Positions 14,857-24,184 are shown, counted from the first letter of the stretch. The stretch is 64,000 bases of DNA from Rhizobium oryziradicis (GCF_001939045.1 NZ_MKIM01000031.1:186001-250000); one strand, 5' to 3'. The notes: generated by a model from the sequence alone, not told the origin. Numbers and translations: made by a program.

Positions 14857-16641
14857 CTAATCCGCACCCGGCACTGGCACATCTAGCCGTTCCAGATGCA
14901 GCACGCGGGGCGAAAGGGCTTCAAGATAGGCGGCGTTGCGGCCCAGATAGATGAGAGTGGCATCCTTTAAATCCGCCATGATGCCGGTCAGGATGTCAGT
15001 GGTGTCTGGCTCCAGCCCTTCGAGCACGTCGTTGAACACCACCCAATGGGGCTTGCGCAGCAGGATATGGGCAAAGGCGAGAGACATTTGCTCTTCCTTG
15101 CTCAGCGCCCGGTCCCAACGCTGGCGGTCATTGAGGGCGCTGGTGAGACGGCCAAGCTTGACGGCTTTCAAGGCGGCAACAATCGCCTCATCATCATAAA
15201 TTTCCGCAGCCTCGGGATAGGCCAGCAGATCGCGCAACCGTCCCTCTGGCATGTAAGGGGTCTGCGGCACAAACAGGATGTGGTCTTCTTCAGGCAGGCG
15301 GATGGTGCCTTCGCCATAGGGCCAAAGACCGGCCATAGCGTTGAACAATTGACGCCGGTTGATGCCAGGGTCACCGTTGATCAGGATTCGCTCTCCGGCC
15401 AGAATGCTTGGATTGTCTTCTTTCAGATGATAGCCGCCCCAATTGGCCTCGGCCTCTTTGGGAGTACGGATATAAAGATCTTCAAAGGTCAGAACGCCCG
15501 GTTTGCCCACCTCGACCTGAATTTGTGCGCCAACCGGATCGACCAGATCCGGCTCGGTCAGGGCCGCGCGCAGCACCATGACGCGCAAAAGCGTTGCCTT
15601 CCAATCGGCAATGGCTCCAAAATTATCGACATACCAGCGCAGCGCCGTGTAGACCTGCGTAAAGGCCGATGCTGCCATCATCAAGCCGCCAAAGCTCATG
15701 GTGCCAGAGAAAAAGGCAGGGGATGCAATCAGCACCGGCACAATCAGCGCAAGCCAGCCAAAGGCGGCGGACACCCAAGTGAGATTGGTCAGCGCCATGG
15801 CCAGTTTGCGGATAATGCCCAGAACGTTGTCGATGGTGCTGTGAATGGCGGTACGCTCGACATCTTCACCACGGGCCAGCGCGATTTGCTCCAGGTGTTC
15901 GTTGCTGCGCATCAGGGCTGCGCGCATTTCGGCCTCGCGAGCGTAGCGAATCGCGTTCAAGCGTGTCAGGCGTGCGCCCACCAAATTGCTGGCCACGGCA
16001 GCACCGCCAGCATAAATCAAAGCCCCCCAAACCATATAGCCGGGTATGGACACCTGATGACCGAAGATCGGCAGCACAAAATGGCCTGATAATGCCCACA
16101 GCACGCTGACAAAACTGATCAGAAGAATGGTGGATTGCACCAGCCCAACACTGAGGGAGGTGGTGGATTCGGCCAGCTTGCGCGCATCTTCATGCAGGCG
16201 CTGATCGGGATTGACGCCGAGCGGGCTGGACACCGAGAGGCGATAGGCGCGCCTGCCTTTCAGCCATTGGTCGACCATATCGCGGGCAAGCCCTTCGCGC
16301 ATATAGAGCGCTGTCATTTGACTGAGATAGGTCTGGGCAACATTGATCACCAGCAGGAAGGCGGCAATGTAAAAGAAATTGCGCAATTCATGCCAGAAAG
16401 CGCTGAGATCGCGGTTTTCCAGTGCATTGTAAAACGGCTGATTCCAGCGATTGAGCAAAATCTGCCCATAGGTCAAAAGCAACAAAACCCCAAGCAGCGA
16501 CAGTGACAGCAGGATGATGCGCCCACGCACCCGGCTGGCCCAGAACGACTGGCCCGCCATCCGCAATTGATCCATGAAGGACATGTCCAGTCCGGCGGCC
16601 GAGATAACATCGTCAGAAACAGGTGTTTTGGGTGCAGTCAT
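14857..16641 (-). CDS. SbmA/BacA-like ABC transporter with degenerate ATPase domain
   Basis: 594-residue inner-membrane protein: an SbmA/BacA-type transmembrane domain (about 1-345, with QPFYNALENRDLSAFWHEL) fused to an ABC domain, the YddA/vitamin B12-bleomycin transporter layout. The ATPase motifs are abnormal. Walker A is GDPGINRRQ (about 415-425) without the invariant Lys, the signature is LSKEEQMSLAFA, and Walker B is VVFNDVLEGLE with the catalytic Glu missing. It may therefore be driven by the proton gradient, as BacA is, or have lost ATP turnover. BacA relatives import peptides and affect very-long-chain fatty acids. Confidence 0.88.
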   Translation of the reverse strand: MTAPKTPVSDDVISAAGLDMSFMDQLRMAGQSFWASRVRGRIILLSLSLLGVLLLLTYGQILLNRWNQPFYNALENRDLSAFWHELRNFFYIAAFLLVINVAQTYLSQMTALYMREGLARDMVDQWLKGRRAYRLSVSSPLGVNPDQRLHEDARKLAESTTSLSVGLVQSTILLISFVSVLWALSGHFVLPIFGHQVSIPGYMVWGALIYAGGAAVASNLVGARLTRLNAIRYAREAEMRAALMRSNEHLEQIALARGEDVERTAIHSTIDNVLGIIRKLAMALTNLTWVSAAFGWLALIVPVLIASPAFFSGTMSFGGLMMAASAFTQVYTALRWYVDNFGAIADWKATLLRVMVLRAALTEPDLVDPVGAQIQVEVGKPGVLTFEDLYIRTPKEAEANWGGYHLKEDNPSILAGERILINGDPGINRRQLFNAMAGLWPYGEGTIRLPEEDHILFVPQTPYMPEGRLRDLLAYPEAAEIYDDEAIVAALKAVKLGRLTSALNDRQRWDRALSKEEQMSLAFAHILLRKPHWVVFNDVLEGLEPDTTDILTGIMADLKDATLIYLGRNAAYLEALSPRVLHLERLDVPVPGAD

Positions 16642-16782
16642 CGGTGATCATGGCCTTGAACTATTTGCTCCTATCCATACCATGATATGGTTAACGCTCC
16701 TTGGCGGCCTCTGTTTTTTTTAAACCGCCTGCTGATTTCAGCGTGGTGTGGCGCCGGCAATAGCGCTTGATACAAATTGCTC

Positions 16783-16886
16783 CTGGAGTTCGTCAGGGAA
16801 AAGTGGAACCCGGTTTCCCTAAAAGACACACGAAAACAAGAGAAGCGACAATCTGTCTGGTTCAATCTGAACCTGACGGACTTTAG
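16783..16886. repeat. RIME-like intergenic palindromic element, copy B1
   Basis: About 104 bp with ends CTGGAGTTCGTCAGG and CCTGACGGACTTTAG and an inner palindrome GGGAAAAGTGGAACCCGG followed by TTTCCC. Very similar to 33196-33300. The TAA stop of the minus-strand gene at 16883 lies in its right end. Confidence 0.8.
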
Positions 16887-17587
16887 CTCATTTCTTGCGG
16901 CGCTTTTCTCTTGCTGGTTCTTGGGACAGCGATAATGTCTCGCGACGAGATCATTCGGAAGTCCTTGGCCTTTTTATAGTCAATCACTTCCAGTTCGGCG
17001 GGCTTTCCTATCCCGGCCACACTCCCGGCAAATCCCGTTGGTGGCGTCGTAAATCGAATTTCCTTTTTGGGATTTTGTAAATTTTGGGCGGCAACATGCA
17101 CGCATTGCGTAAATCGCTGAGCTTCAGGATGCCACCTGTAGAGATTTGTTGTCCAGACCTTGACCTTCAAAACCTTGATCGTTCTTTGGACGGCTTCCTC
17201 GACAAACTCCCATTCAACGTTTAATGCCCCGGTTGCATATTGCCAGTCCTGGTTCTGAAATTCAGGTTGGTGAACCGGTATGACCCCTGCCATGCCTTTC
17301 AAAGGTTGTTTTGCTGCATCACGCGCATCGGCTTGGACGTTGATTTCACGAAAGATTTTGGAACGAACACCGGCATCTTCATCCAGCAATGTTTTCATCG
17401 AGAATGTTACATCGGTCCCACTGCCCTGAAGATAATGGGTCAGGAAAGCTTCAGCCCTGCCGCCACGCTTCATCGCAAATTCTCTTGCAAGATTCATGAT
17501 TTGCAGATCAGACCAAGTCTCATTGTGACCTGTCATGACGCCCAATGCACGAACGACCGAACATGCTGTAGAAACTGAATTTGCCAT
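16883..17587 (-). CDS. Hypothetical protein of unknown family
   Basis: 234-residue protein not recognised. It has no convincing signal peptide or membrane span; the N-terminus is MANSVSTACSVVRALGVMTG, and the C-terminus is basic (RTSKRKAPQEMS). The middle is rich in aromatic residues (FQNQDWQYATGALNVEWEF). The motif HYLQGSGTDVTFSM with LLDEDAGVRSKIFREI resembles fragments seen in some toxin-delivery proteins, but this is not enough to assign a role. The second ATG is chosen because GGAGG lies at proper spacing to it. Its stop codon lies inside a RIME-like repeat. Confidence 0.65.
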   Translation of the reverse strand: MANSVSTACSVVRALGVMTGHNETWSDLQIMNLAREFAMKRGGRAEAFLTHYLQGSGTDVTFSMKTLLDEDAGVRSKIFREINVQADARDAAKQPLKGMAGVIPVHQPEFQNQDWQYATGALNVEWEFVEEAVQRTIKVLKVKVWTTNLYRWHPEAQRFTQCVHVAAQNLQNPKKEIRFTTPPTGFAGSVAGIGKPAELEVIDYKKAKDFRMISSRDIIAVPRTSKRKAPQEMS

Positions 17588-17773
17588 TTTCATTCCTCCA
17601 TTGCAAAATTCATTTCGTTTTTGATATGTCTCAGAATTAAAATCCCAGAATTGTGGATCGTCAATATAAATGGCGCATCAATGCTGAATTGCCACTTATG
17701 GGACGCAATTTTTATTGTGCTCTTCAGGCCTTGTCAGTTTCATTTCCGCTCGCTAAACCATCCCATGATCTAA

Positions 17774-17858
17774 CGGGGTGCAATGTGTGCAACACATTGC
17801 TGAGAGGCTTTGCGCCAACCCGCGGAACCTGATCCGGTTAACACCGGCGGAGGGATTA
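17774..17858 (+). promoter_or_regulatory. TPP riboswitch (THI element) of thiBPQ
   Basis: Classic thiamine diphosphate aptamer: CGGGGTGC at the 5' side, GCTGAGAGG (pyrimidine-sensor arm), ACCC, then GAACCTGATCCGGTTAACACCGGCGGAGGGA (pyrophosphate-sensor arm and closing strand). It ends about 60 nt before the thiB start. It occupies the end of a 331-bp gap whose upstream part shows no gene. Confidence 0.96.
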
Positions 17859-17918
17859 GATGTGTGGCCGCCATGCCGCCCTATCCCCTATGATAACCTG
17901 TTGAAGAGGAGAGGCGAA

Positions 17919-18944
17919 TTGGCCACTTTGATGTCGCGTATTCACCACACATTCGGAGCCGCTTTTGCAGCACTGTTGCTCACATCTGCCATCGCAAAAG
18001 CAGATGACAAGGTGTTGACGGTTTATACCTACGAGAGCTTTATCTCTGAATGGGGGCCCGGTCCCAAGGTCAAGGAAGCCTTTGAAAAGACCTGCGGCTG
18101 CACAGTCAATTTTGTTGGCCTTGAAGATGGCGTGGCGCTGCTCAATCGCCTCAAGCTGGAGGGTGCCTCCAGCAAAGCCGATGTGGCCTTGGGCCTTGAT
18201 ACCAATCTGATTGAAGAGGCCAAGCAAACCGGCCTTTTTGCCCCGCATGGCATTGATACGTCTGCGGCTCACGTGCCCGGCGATTTCAAGGATGACGTGT
18301 TTGTGCCCTATGATTACGGCCATTTCGCTGTGGTCTATGATACTCAGGCCATCAAAAATCCGCCGAAAAGCCTGAAAGAGCTGGTGGAGGGCGATCCTGC
18401 CCAAAAAATCGTGATTGAAGATCCGCGCACATCCACACCGGGCCTTGGCCTGCTGCTGTGGGTCAAATCGGTCTATGGCAAGGATGCGCCCGCCGCCTGG
18501 GCCAAGCTGAAGGACCGCGTGCTGACCGTCACCCCCGGCTGGTCGGAAGCCTACGGCTTGTTCACCAAGGGTGAAGTGCCGATGGTGCTGTCCTACACCA
18601 CATCGCCTGCCTATCACATGGTCGAGGAAAAATCGGATCGCTATCAGGCGGCCGAATTCTCGGAAGGCCATTACATCCAGATCGAAGTGGCCGGGATGTT
18701 GAAAAGCAGCAAGCATCAGCCATTGGCGCAGGATTTTCTGAAATTCATGCTGACCACCGGCTTTCAGGATCAAATCCCGACCAAAAACTGGATGATGCCG
18801 GTTGCCAAGACATCTACACCTTTGCCGGAAGCTTTTTCCAAACTGGTGCAGCCCAAGAAGACATTTTTGATGAGCCCGCAAGAGGTTGCCACTAATCGCA
18901 AGGCTTGGATTGCTGAGTGGCAGACGGCCATGGCGGCAAAATGA
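17919..18944 (+). CDS. thiB: Thiamine ABC transporter, periplasmic binding protein
   Basis: 341-residue periplasmic thiamine/TPP binding protein. The signal peptide ends near AIAKA, then DDKVLTVYTYESFISEWGPGPKVKEAFEKTCGC, which is typical of ThiB/TbpA. Other family motifs are GLDTNLIEEA, FVPYDYGHFAVVYD and TPGWSEAYGLF. TTG at 17919 is chosen as start because AGGAGAGG lies seven bases before it; ATG 17931 in the same frame is the alternative. The frame is open back into the riboswitch, but those codons are leader. First gene of thiBPQ. Confidence 0.93.
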   Translation: MATLMSRIHHTFGAAFAALLLTSAIAKADDKVLTVYTYESFISEWGPGPKVKEAFEKTCGCTVNFVGLEDGVALLNRLKLEGASSKADVALGLDTNLIEEAKQTGLFAPHGIDTSAAHVPGDFKDDVFVPYDYGHFAVVYDTQAIKNPPKSLKELVEGDPAQKIVIEDPRTSTPGLGLLLWVKSVYGKDAPAAWAKLKDRVLTVTPGWSEAYGLFTKGEVPMVLSYTTSPAYHMVEEKSDRYQAAEFSEGHYIQIEVAGMLKSSKHQPLAQDFLKFMLTTGFQDQIPTKNWMMPVAKTSTPLPEAFSKLVQPKKTFLMSPQEVATNRKAWIAEWQTAMAAK

Positions 18945-18964
18945 GCCAGCTGTAGGCTCGTATT

Positions 18965-20578
18965 GTGACGCGCAACCAACGTATAACATCAATTGCTGGC
19001 GGGGCCTTTGGCCTTGCCAGTGTTTTGGCGTTTATTGGCCTGTCGGTTTTTGCGCTGCTGGCGACAACGGGTTTGGGCGTTGCCGTTGAGTTTGACAGCT
19101 ACACCCTTTCCATTTTGCGTTTCACCCTTTGGCAGGCTGGCCTTTCCACTTTGCTATCACTGCTGTTTGCTTTGCCTGTGGCACGGGCGCTGGCGCGTCA
19201 GCGGCATTTTATCGGTCGTCAGTGGCTGATCCGGCTGATGGCATTGCCCATGGGGCTGCCGGTGCTGATTGGTGCCTTGGGCTTGATTGGCGTCTGGGGC
19301 CGCAATGGCATGGTCAATGATCTGCTGGCGCTGCTGGGCAAGCAGGCACCGGTGAATATTTATGGCTTGAGCGGCATTTTGCTGGCCCATGTGTTTTTCA
19401 ATATGCCGCTGGCGGCCCGGCTTTTGCTGGCCGGACTGGAGCGGCAGCCGCCGGAATATTGGCGCATTGCCACAAGCCTTGGCATGACGCGGATGTCGAT
19501 TTTTCGCCTGATCGAATGGCCAGCCTTGCGCGGCCTTCTGCCCGGAATTGCGGGCTTGATCTTCATGCTCTGCGCCACCAGTTTCACGCTGGTTTTGACC
19601 CTGGGCGGCGGGCCGGGGGCAACCACGCTGGAAGTGGCGATTTATCAGGCCCTGCGATTTGATTTTGATCCGCCAAAAGCGGTGGCCTTGGCCTGCTTGC
19701 AACTGTTGATCACGGCTTTGCTTTTGGCGGTGTTGACATTGATGCCGCCGCCCGATGATGGGGCGATGACGGATGAGCGGCCTATCCGCCGCATGGATGG
19801 CGAGAGCAAAACCGCACGCATCGGCGATGGCATTGTGCTGGCATTATCAGCGGCCTTTCTGCTGGCTCCGCTCTTGGAGATTCTGCTGGCGGGCTTGAAA
19901 TCGGATCTGATGAAACTGGTCATGGACCCCGCTGTCGTTCGGGCATTGGGCACCAGCTTTGCCATGGCCATTCCGGCAGCTCTGGTCTGCCTTGTGCTCA
20001 GTTGGCTGTTCATCAATGCGCGCGCAACACTTCAATCCCTGCGTCACCCCACTCTGCTGAGCTGGCTGTTGTTTCGCTTGATTGGGGCCACATCCTCGCT
20101 GGTGCTGCTGGTGCCTGCCATTGTGTTGGCCACAGGCTGGTTTTTGGGTCTTCGTCAGTTTGGCGATGCAGCACCTTTTGCGGCTCCGGTTGTGGTTGCC
20201 ATCAACGCCATCATGGCTTTGCCGTTTACCATGCGGGTGCTGGCTCCGGCCATAGCTGTTCATCGTCATCGCACCGTGAGGCTTTGCGAAAGCCTTGGCA
20301 TTTCCGGGTTTGCCAAATGGCGGCTGATCGACTGGCCCGGTCTTCAACGGCCCCTTTTGATGGCTTTGTCCTTCGCCATGGCGCTGTCTTTGGGGGATCT
20401 TGGAGCAGTTGCCCTGTTTGGCTCCGACACGCTCATCACCCTGCCATGGCTGCTCTATAGCCGCATGGGCAGTTACCGCACCACCGATGCCGATGGTTTG
20501 GCATTGTTGCTGGGCCTTGTCTGTCTGCTGTTGACCATTCTGGGCACGGCCGGTAGCCGGTCGGAGGAAAAATCATGA
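18965..20578 (+). CDS. thiP: Thiamine ABC transporter permease
   Basis: 537-residue inner-membrane permease with about twelve hydrophobic segments in two fused halves, as in ThiP. The EAA-type loops for contact with the ATPase are EYWRIATSLGMTRMSIFRLIEWPALRG in the first half and LCESLGISGFAKWRLIDWPGLQRP in the second. GTG start 20 nt after thiB. The stop overlaps the thiQ start by four bases. Confidence 0.94.
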   Translation: MTRNQRITSIAGGAFGLASVLAFIGLSVFALLATTGLGVAVEFDSYTLSILRFTLWQAGLSTLLSLLFALPVARALARQRHFIGRQWLIRLMALPMGLPVLIGALGLIGVWGRNGMVNDLLALLGKQAPVNIYGLSGILLAHVFFNMPLAARLLLAGLERQPPEYWRIATSLGMTRMSIFRLIEWPALRGLLPGIAGLIFMLCATSFTLVLTLGGGPGATTLEVAIYQALRFDFDPPKAVALACLQLLITALLLAVLTLMPPPDDGAMTDERPIRRMDGESKTARIGDGIVLALSAAFLLAPLLEILLAGLKSDLMKLVMDPAVVRALGTSFAMAIPAALVCLVLSWLFINARATLQSLRHPTLLSWLLFRLIGATSSLVLLVPAIVLATGWFLGLRQFGDAAPFAAPVVVAINAIMALPFTMRVLAPAIAVHRHRTVRLCESLGISGFAKWRLIDWPGLQRPLLMALSFAMALSLGDLGAVALFGSDTLITLPWLLYSRMGSYRTTDADGLALLLGLVCLLLTILGTAGSRSEEKS

Positions 20579-21297
20579 CCCATGCTTCGATCTGCCTTGA
20601 TCACGTGACTTTGACGCTGGGCACGGCCGATTTCGCCTTTGATGCACAGATTGCGCCGCAAAAAATAACCGCCGTCACTGGAGCATCCGGCTCTGGCAAA
20701 TCAACATTTCTCAATCTGATTGCCGGTTTCGAGGTGCCTGCGCGCGGTCGCGTGCTGCTCAATGGTAAGGATGCAACACAGCTTTCGCCGGGCGAGCGGC
20801 CTGTGTCGCTGGTGTTTCAGGACCATAACCTGTTTGCCCATCTGGATCTGGCCACCAATATCGGCCTTGGGATTGATCCCGCGCTGCGGCTGAGGACTGA
20901 GGACAAGGCCGCCATCACCCATGCCCTGCAGCGGGTTGGCCTTGGCGGCTTTGAACACCGTAAGCCCTCCAGCCTGTCGGGCGGTGAAAAGCAACGGGCG
21001 GCTTTTGCGCGGGCTTTGGTGCGCGACAAGCCGATATTGCTGCTGGATGAGCCGTTTGCAGCGCTTGATCCGGGCCTTCGCGCCAGCATGGCCGAGTTAT
21101 TGCTGACGCTGCATCGGGAAACCGGCAACACGGTGCTGATTGTCACCCATGATCCGCGCGATGTGGAGCGCTTGGCCGATGATGTGATTTTTATCGACCA
21201 CGGCACAATTCATCTGCACGGCACGAGGGCGGATTTTTTGCACGCGGAGAAAACTGAAGCCCTGCAAAGCTTTCTTGGCCTTGCAAAAAATCAATAG
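20575..21297 (+). CDS. thiQ: Thiamine ABC transporter ATP-binding protein
   Basis: 240-residue ATPase that powers ThiBP thiamine import. Walker A GASGSGKST (about 36-44), signature LSGGEKQRAAFARAL, Walker B ILLLDEPFAALD and the switch His in VTHDPRD are all intact. The ATGA overlap with thiP shows translational coupling. No terminator is visible after it; a 15-bp direct repeat follows. Confidence 0.95.
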   Translation: MTHASICLDHVTLTLGTADFAFDAQIAPQKITAVTGASGSGKSTFLNLIAGFEVPARGRVLLNGKDATQLSPGERPVSLVFQDHNLFAHLDLATNIGLGIDPALRLRTEDKAAITHALQRVGLGGFEHRKPSSLSGGEKQRAAFARALVRDKPILLLDEPFAALDPGLRASMAELLLTLHRETGNTVLIVTHDPRDVERLADDVIFIDHGTIHLHGTRADFLHAEKTEALQSFLGLAKNQ

Positions 21298-21311
21298 ATC
21301 GGGCCTTGCCT

Positions 21312-21344
21312 GCCTCATTTCAGACCCCCGCCTCATTTCAGACC
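21312..21344. repeat. 15-bp direct repeat after thiQ
   Basis: GCCTCATTTCAGACC at 21312-21326 and again at 21330-21344, separated by CCC. No role is evident. The remaining 200 bp up to the next gene are AT-rich with no recognisable gene. Confidence 0.7.
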
Positions 21345-21549
21345 AAAGTCATCGCCATCTGTTTTTGCTCTGCAACGCACAAAACAATGCGAGCGTTAAT
21401 ATTTTCTTATCCAAATTAACGATCTTGTGCAGTGTGCAGTTTTATCGAAATCGATAATGTGCTGTTAAGTATTAAGTGAATCGTAAGAACCCCGATTTGC
21501 GAAAAATCGAGGCAGACGTTGATGAGCAGGGGACCAGCAAGTTTTTAGG

Positions 21550-23079
21550 ATGCGCCGCAAAATGACCGCGATGGTGTCGATCTGTTTTGACAGGGCACCC
21601 CGCCACCATGCCGCTGTGCGCAGGCTCAGTGCCGGCATCTCTGTGCTTGCCGTTTTGTCGCTTGCCGGTTGCCAGTCTATCTTTGAGCAATCCTATCAAG
21701 CCAATGTGGCACCATCGTCGTCGCCGCAAATTGTCAAGGAAGTGCAAAAAGACGATCCGCGGGCGCAGATGGGCGCGCGGGAGCATCCTCGCATTCTGGC
21801 AAGCTATGGCGGCGAATATCACGATGCCAAGACCGAGCGGCTGGTGGCAAAAATTGCCGGTGCCCTGACGGCGGTGTCAGAAAATCCGCAGCAATCCTAT
21901 CGGATCACCATTCTCAATTCGCCCAATATCAACGCCTTTGCGTTGCCGGGCGGCTATCTCTACGTCACCCGCGGACTTTTGGCGCTGGCCAATGATGCGT
22001 CGGAAGTGGCAGCGGTTTTGTCCCATGAAATGGCCCATGTCACCGCCAATCATGGCATAGAGCGCCAACGCCGCGAAGAGGCGGAGGTGATTGCCAGCCG
22101 GGTGGTTGCCGAAGTGTTGTCGAGCGATCTGGCGGGCAAGCAGGCTCTGGCCAGAGGCAAAATGCGTCTGGCGGCTTTCTCGCGCCAGCAGGAATTGCAG
22201 GCGGACACCATTGGTGTGCGCACGTTGGGTGAGGCAGGCTATGACCCTTATGCCGCCGCCCGTTTTCTGGATTCCATGGCGGCCTATCAGCATTATAATT
22301 CGTCTGATCCCAACGCGGATCAAAGCATGGACTTCCTGTCCAGCCACCCCAGCACGCCACAGCGGGTTGAGCTTGCGCGCGATCACGCCCGTGCTTTTGG
22401 CCCCGAAGGTTCGACCGGCGACAAGGGCCGTGATTATTTTCTCGATGGCATTGATGGCTTGCTCTATGGCGATAGCCCGCAGGAGGGCTATGTGCGCGGC
22501 CATACCTTCTTGCATGGTGGCCTTGGCATTCGCTTTGATGTGCCTGATGGCTTCCAGATCGACAATAAGGTCGAAGCGGTTATGGCCACAGGCCCCGGCG
22601 ATATTGCCGTGCGCTTTGATGGTGTGGCTGACACCAAAAGCCGCAGCCTGACCAATTATATCTCCAGCGGCTGGGTCACGGGCCTGTTGCCGGATACCAT
22701 TCGCGCCATCAAGATCGATGGCATGGAGGCGGCAACGGCACGGGCCTCCGCCGACCGGTGGGATTTTGATGTGACGGTGGTGCGGCTGGGCGATCAGATT
22801 TTCCGTTTTCTCACCGCGGTGCCGAAGGGCAGTGATCAGCTGGAGCCGACTGCCGAGGTGTTGCGCCGCACTTTCCGCCGGATAACACCGGAAGAGGCGA
22901 AAAGCCTCAAGCCGTTGCGGGTCCGCGTGGTCACCGTTGGCCCATCGGATACGCTGGCAACGCTATCGGCCCGCATGATGGGCACGGATCGCAAGCTGGA
23001 GCTGTTCAAGGTGTTGAATGCGCTGCCCGCAGGCCAGGCACCCGCCGTGGGCAGCCGGGTCAAAATCATCGCAGAATAG
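21550..23079 (+). CDS. M48 family metalloprotease, lipoprotein, with LysM-like C-terminus
   Basis: 509-residue exported Zn protease of the BepA/YfgC type, for outer-membrane protein quality control. A lipobox LSLAGC places the acylated Cys near residue 41. The catalytic HEMAH motif (LSHEMAHVTANHG) and the downstream glutamate region QQELQADTIGVR are intact. The C-terminal 50 residues (VVTVGPSDTLATLSARMMG...VGSRVKII) look like a peptidoglycan-binding LysM-type module. Start codons at 21550 and 21562 are both possible. Confidence 0.9.
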   Translation: MRRKMTAMVSICFDRAPRHHAAVRRLSAGISVLAVLSLAGCQSIFEQSYQANVAPSSSPQIVKEVQKDDPRAQMGAREHPRILASYGGEYHDAKTERLVAKIAGALTAVSENPQQSYRITILNSPNINAFALPGGYLYVTRGLLALANDASEVAAVLSHEMAHVTANHGIERQRREEAEVIASRVVAEVLSSDLAGKQALARGKMRLAAFSRQQELQADTIGVRTLGEAGYDPYAAARFLDSMAAYQHYNSSDPNADQSMDFLSSHPSTPQRVELARDHARAFGPEGSTGDKGRDYFLDGIDGLLYGDSPQEGYVRGHTFLHGGLGIRFDVPDGFQIDNKVEAVMATGPGDIAVRFDGVADTKSRSLTNYISSGWVTGLLPDTIRAIKIDGMEAATARASADRWDFDVTVVRLGDQIFRFLTAVPKGSDQLEPTAEVLRRTFRRITPEEAKSLKPLRVRVVTVGPSDTLATLSARMMGTDRKLELFKVLNALPAGQAPAVGSRVKIIAE

Positions 23080-23096
23080 GCTTGTTTGCTTGCATC

Positions 23097-23130
23097 AAAA
23101 AAGCCGCGCACCTGATAGGCTGCGCGGCTT
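23097..23130 (-). terminator. Intrinsic terminator after rpoH
   Basis: Stem AAGCCGCGCA (23101-23110) / TGCGCGGCTT (23121-23130). On the minus strand the hairpin is followed by a run of T, as required for rpoH. On the plus strand only a short T tract follows, so it may also weakly stop the M48 transcript. Confidence 0.8.
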
Positions 23131-23187
23131 TGCTGTGAGAGCGAGGGAACTTTCAAGAATAGGGAACTCTTAAGAATGTAGAGTGGC

Positions 23188-24057
23188 TCACGCCACCATT
23201 TGCGGATTGGTTTCCACCAGCGCCACTTTGAGCTTCTCCATGGCGCGGGTTTCAATCTGGCGCACACGCTCCTTGGAAATGCCCAGCTCAGAGCCTAGCT
23301 CTTCCAGTGTTGCGCCATTGTCCGAGAGGCGACGGGCGCGGATGATGCGGGTTTCGCGCTGATTGAGATTGCGCATCGCCCCTTTCAGCCAGTCCAGACG
23401 GCGTTCCGTGTCGATCATGTCGGTCACCTGTTCGTCCGGTGTCGGCGCATCGCTCACCAACATATCCAGACGCTCGGCACCGTCATCGCCCGCGGTTGAG
23501 ACCGGCGCATTGAGCGATGTGTCGTTGCCAGACAGACGGGCATCCATCGATTGGACGTCGGAAATGCTCACGCCAACCGCTGCGGCAATTTCGGCGTGAA
23601 TGGCCTGATCGGTCAGGCGCTGGTCACCTTGGGCGAGCTTGGCGCGCAAACGGCGGAGGTTGAAAAACAGCGATTTTTGCGCAGAACTGGTACCGCCGCG
23701 CACAATCGACCAGTTGCGCAAGATGTAATCCTGCATGGAGGCGCGAATCCACCAACCGGCATAGGTTGAAAACCGGAATTCTCTTTCGGGCTCAAACCTT
23801 GCCGCGGCTTCCAGAAGCCCTATATAGCCTTCTTGAATGAGGTCGCTGAGCGGCAGACCGAAGCCACGGAATTTGGAGGCCATGGCAATGACAAGCCGCA
23901 TATGCGACATGGCAATCTGATTGCGGGCGTTCTGATCGTTGCTGTCTTTCCAGCGAACGGCCAGATCACGTTCCTGGGCGCGCTCCAGATAGGGTGCGGC
24001 CATAGCGGTTTTGATAAACTTTTTGTCAGCTTGCACAGAATCCACGACAACCTCCAT
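23188..24057 (-). CDS. rpoH: RNA polymerase sigma-32 family factor (RpoH2 type)
   Basis: 289-residue alternative sigma factor. Region 2 includes LIQEGYIGLLEAAARFEPEREFRFSTYAGWWIR (about 73-105), the RpoH box QKSLFFNLRRL lies at 127-137, and region 4 has the helix-turn-helix TLEELGSELGISKERVRQIE. Rhizobia carry two or more RpoH; an EcfG-type promoter upstream fits RpoH2, which in Sinorhizobium meliloti is switched on by the general stress factor RpoE2. The assignment to RpoH2 is therefore an inference. It has its own terminator. Confidence 0.93.
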   Translation of the reverse strand: MEVVVDSVQADKKFIKTAMAAPYLERAQERDLAVRWKDSNDQNARNQIAMSHMRLVIAMASKFRGFGLPLSDLIQEGYIGLLEAAARFEPEREFRFSTYAGWWIRASMQDYILRNWSIVRGGTSSAQKSLFFNLRRLRAKLAQGDQRLTDQAIHAEIAAAVGVSISDVQSMDARLSGNDTSLNAPVSTAGDDGAERLDMLVSDAPTPDEQVTDMIDTERRLDWLKGAMRNLNQRETRIIRARRLSDNGATLEELGSELGISKERVRQIETRAMEKLKVALVETNPQMVA

Positions 24058-24158
24058 TCGGGCAGCAAAAGCGCCTTGATCGAAATCAGTTTAATGAGCA
24101 TCCGTGGTGATCTACGCCCTTGAGTGCCAGTTGGATCACCGAACCCTTATGGCAAGGT

Positions 24159-24184
24159 AAACACGCCGGGAGACAGAATGTTCC
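24159..24184 (-). promoter_or_regulatory. EcfG/RpoE2-type promoter of rpoH
   Basis: On the minus strand GGAAC (24184-24180), 17 nt, then GTTT (24162-24159). This fits the alphaproteobacterial general-stress consensus GGAAC-N16/17-cGTT. It lies about 100 nt upstream of the rpoH start, within the 302-bp gap before the next gene, where no gene is seen. Confidence 0.6.

Noticed and set aside
17778..17918. N-terminal 47 codons of the longest thiB frame
   Set aside because: They start in the TPP riboswitch and do not resemble a signal peptide; a TTG with Shine-Dalgarno lies downstream at 17919.
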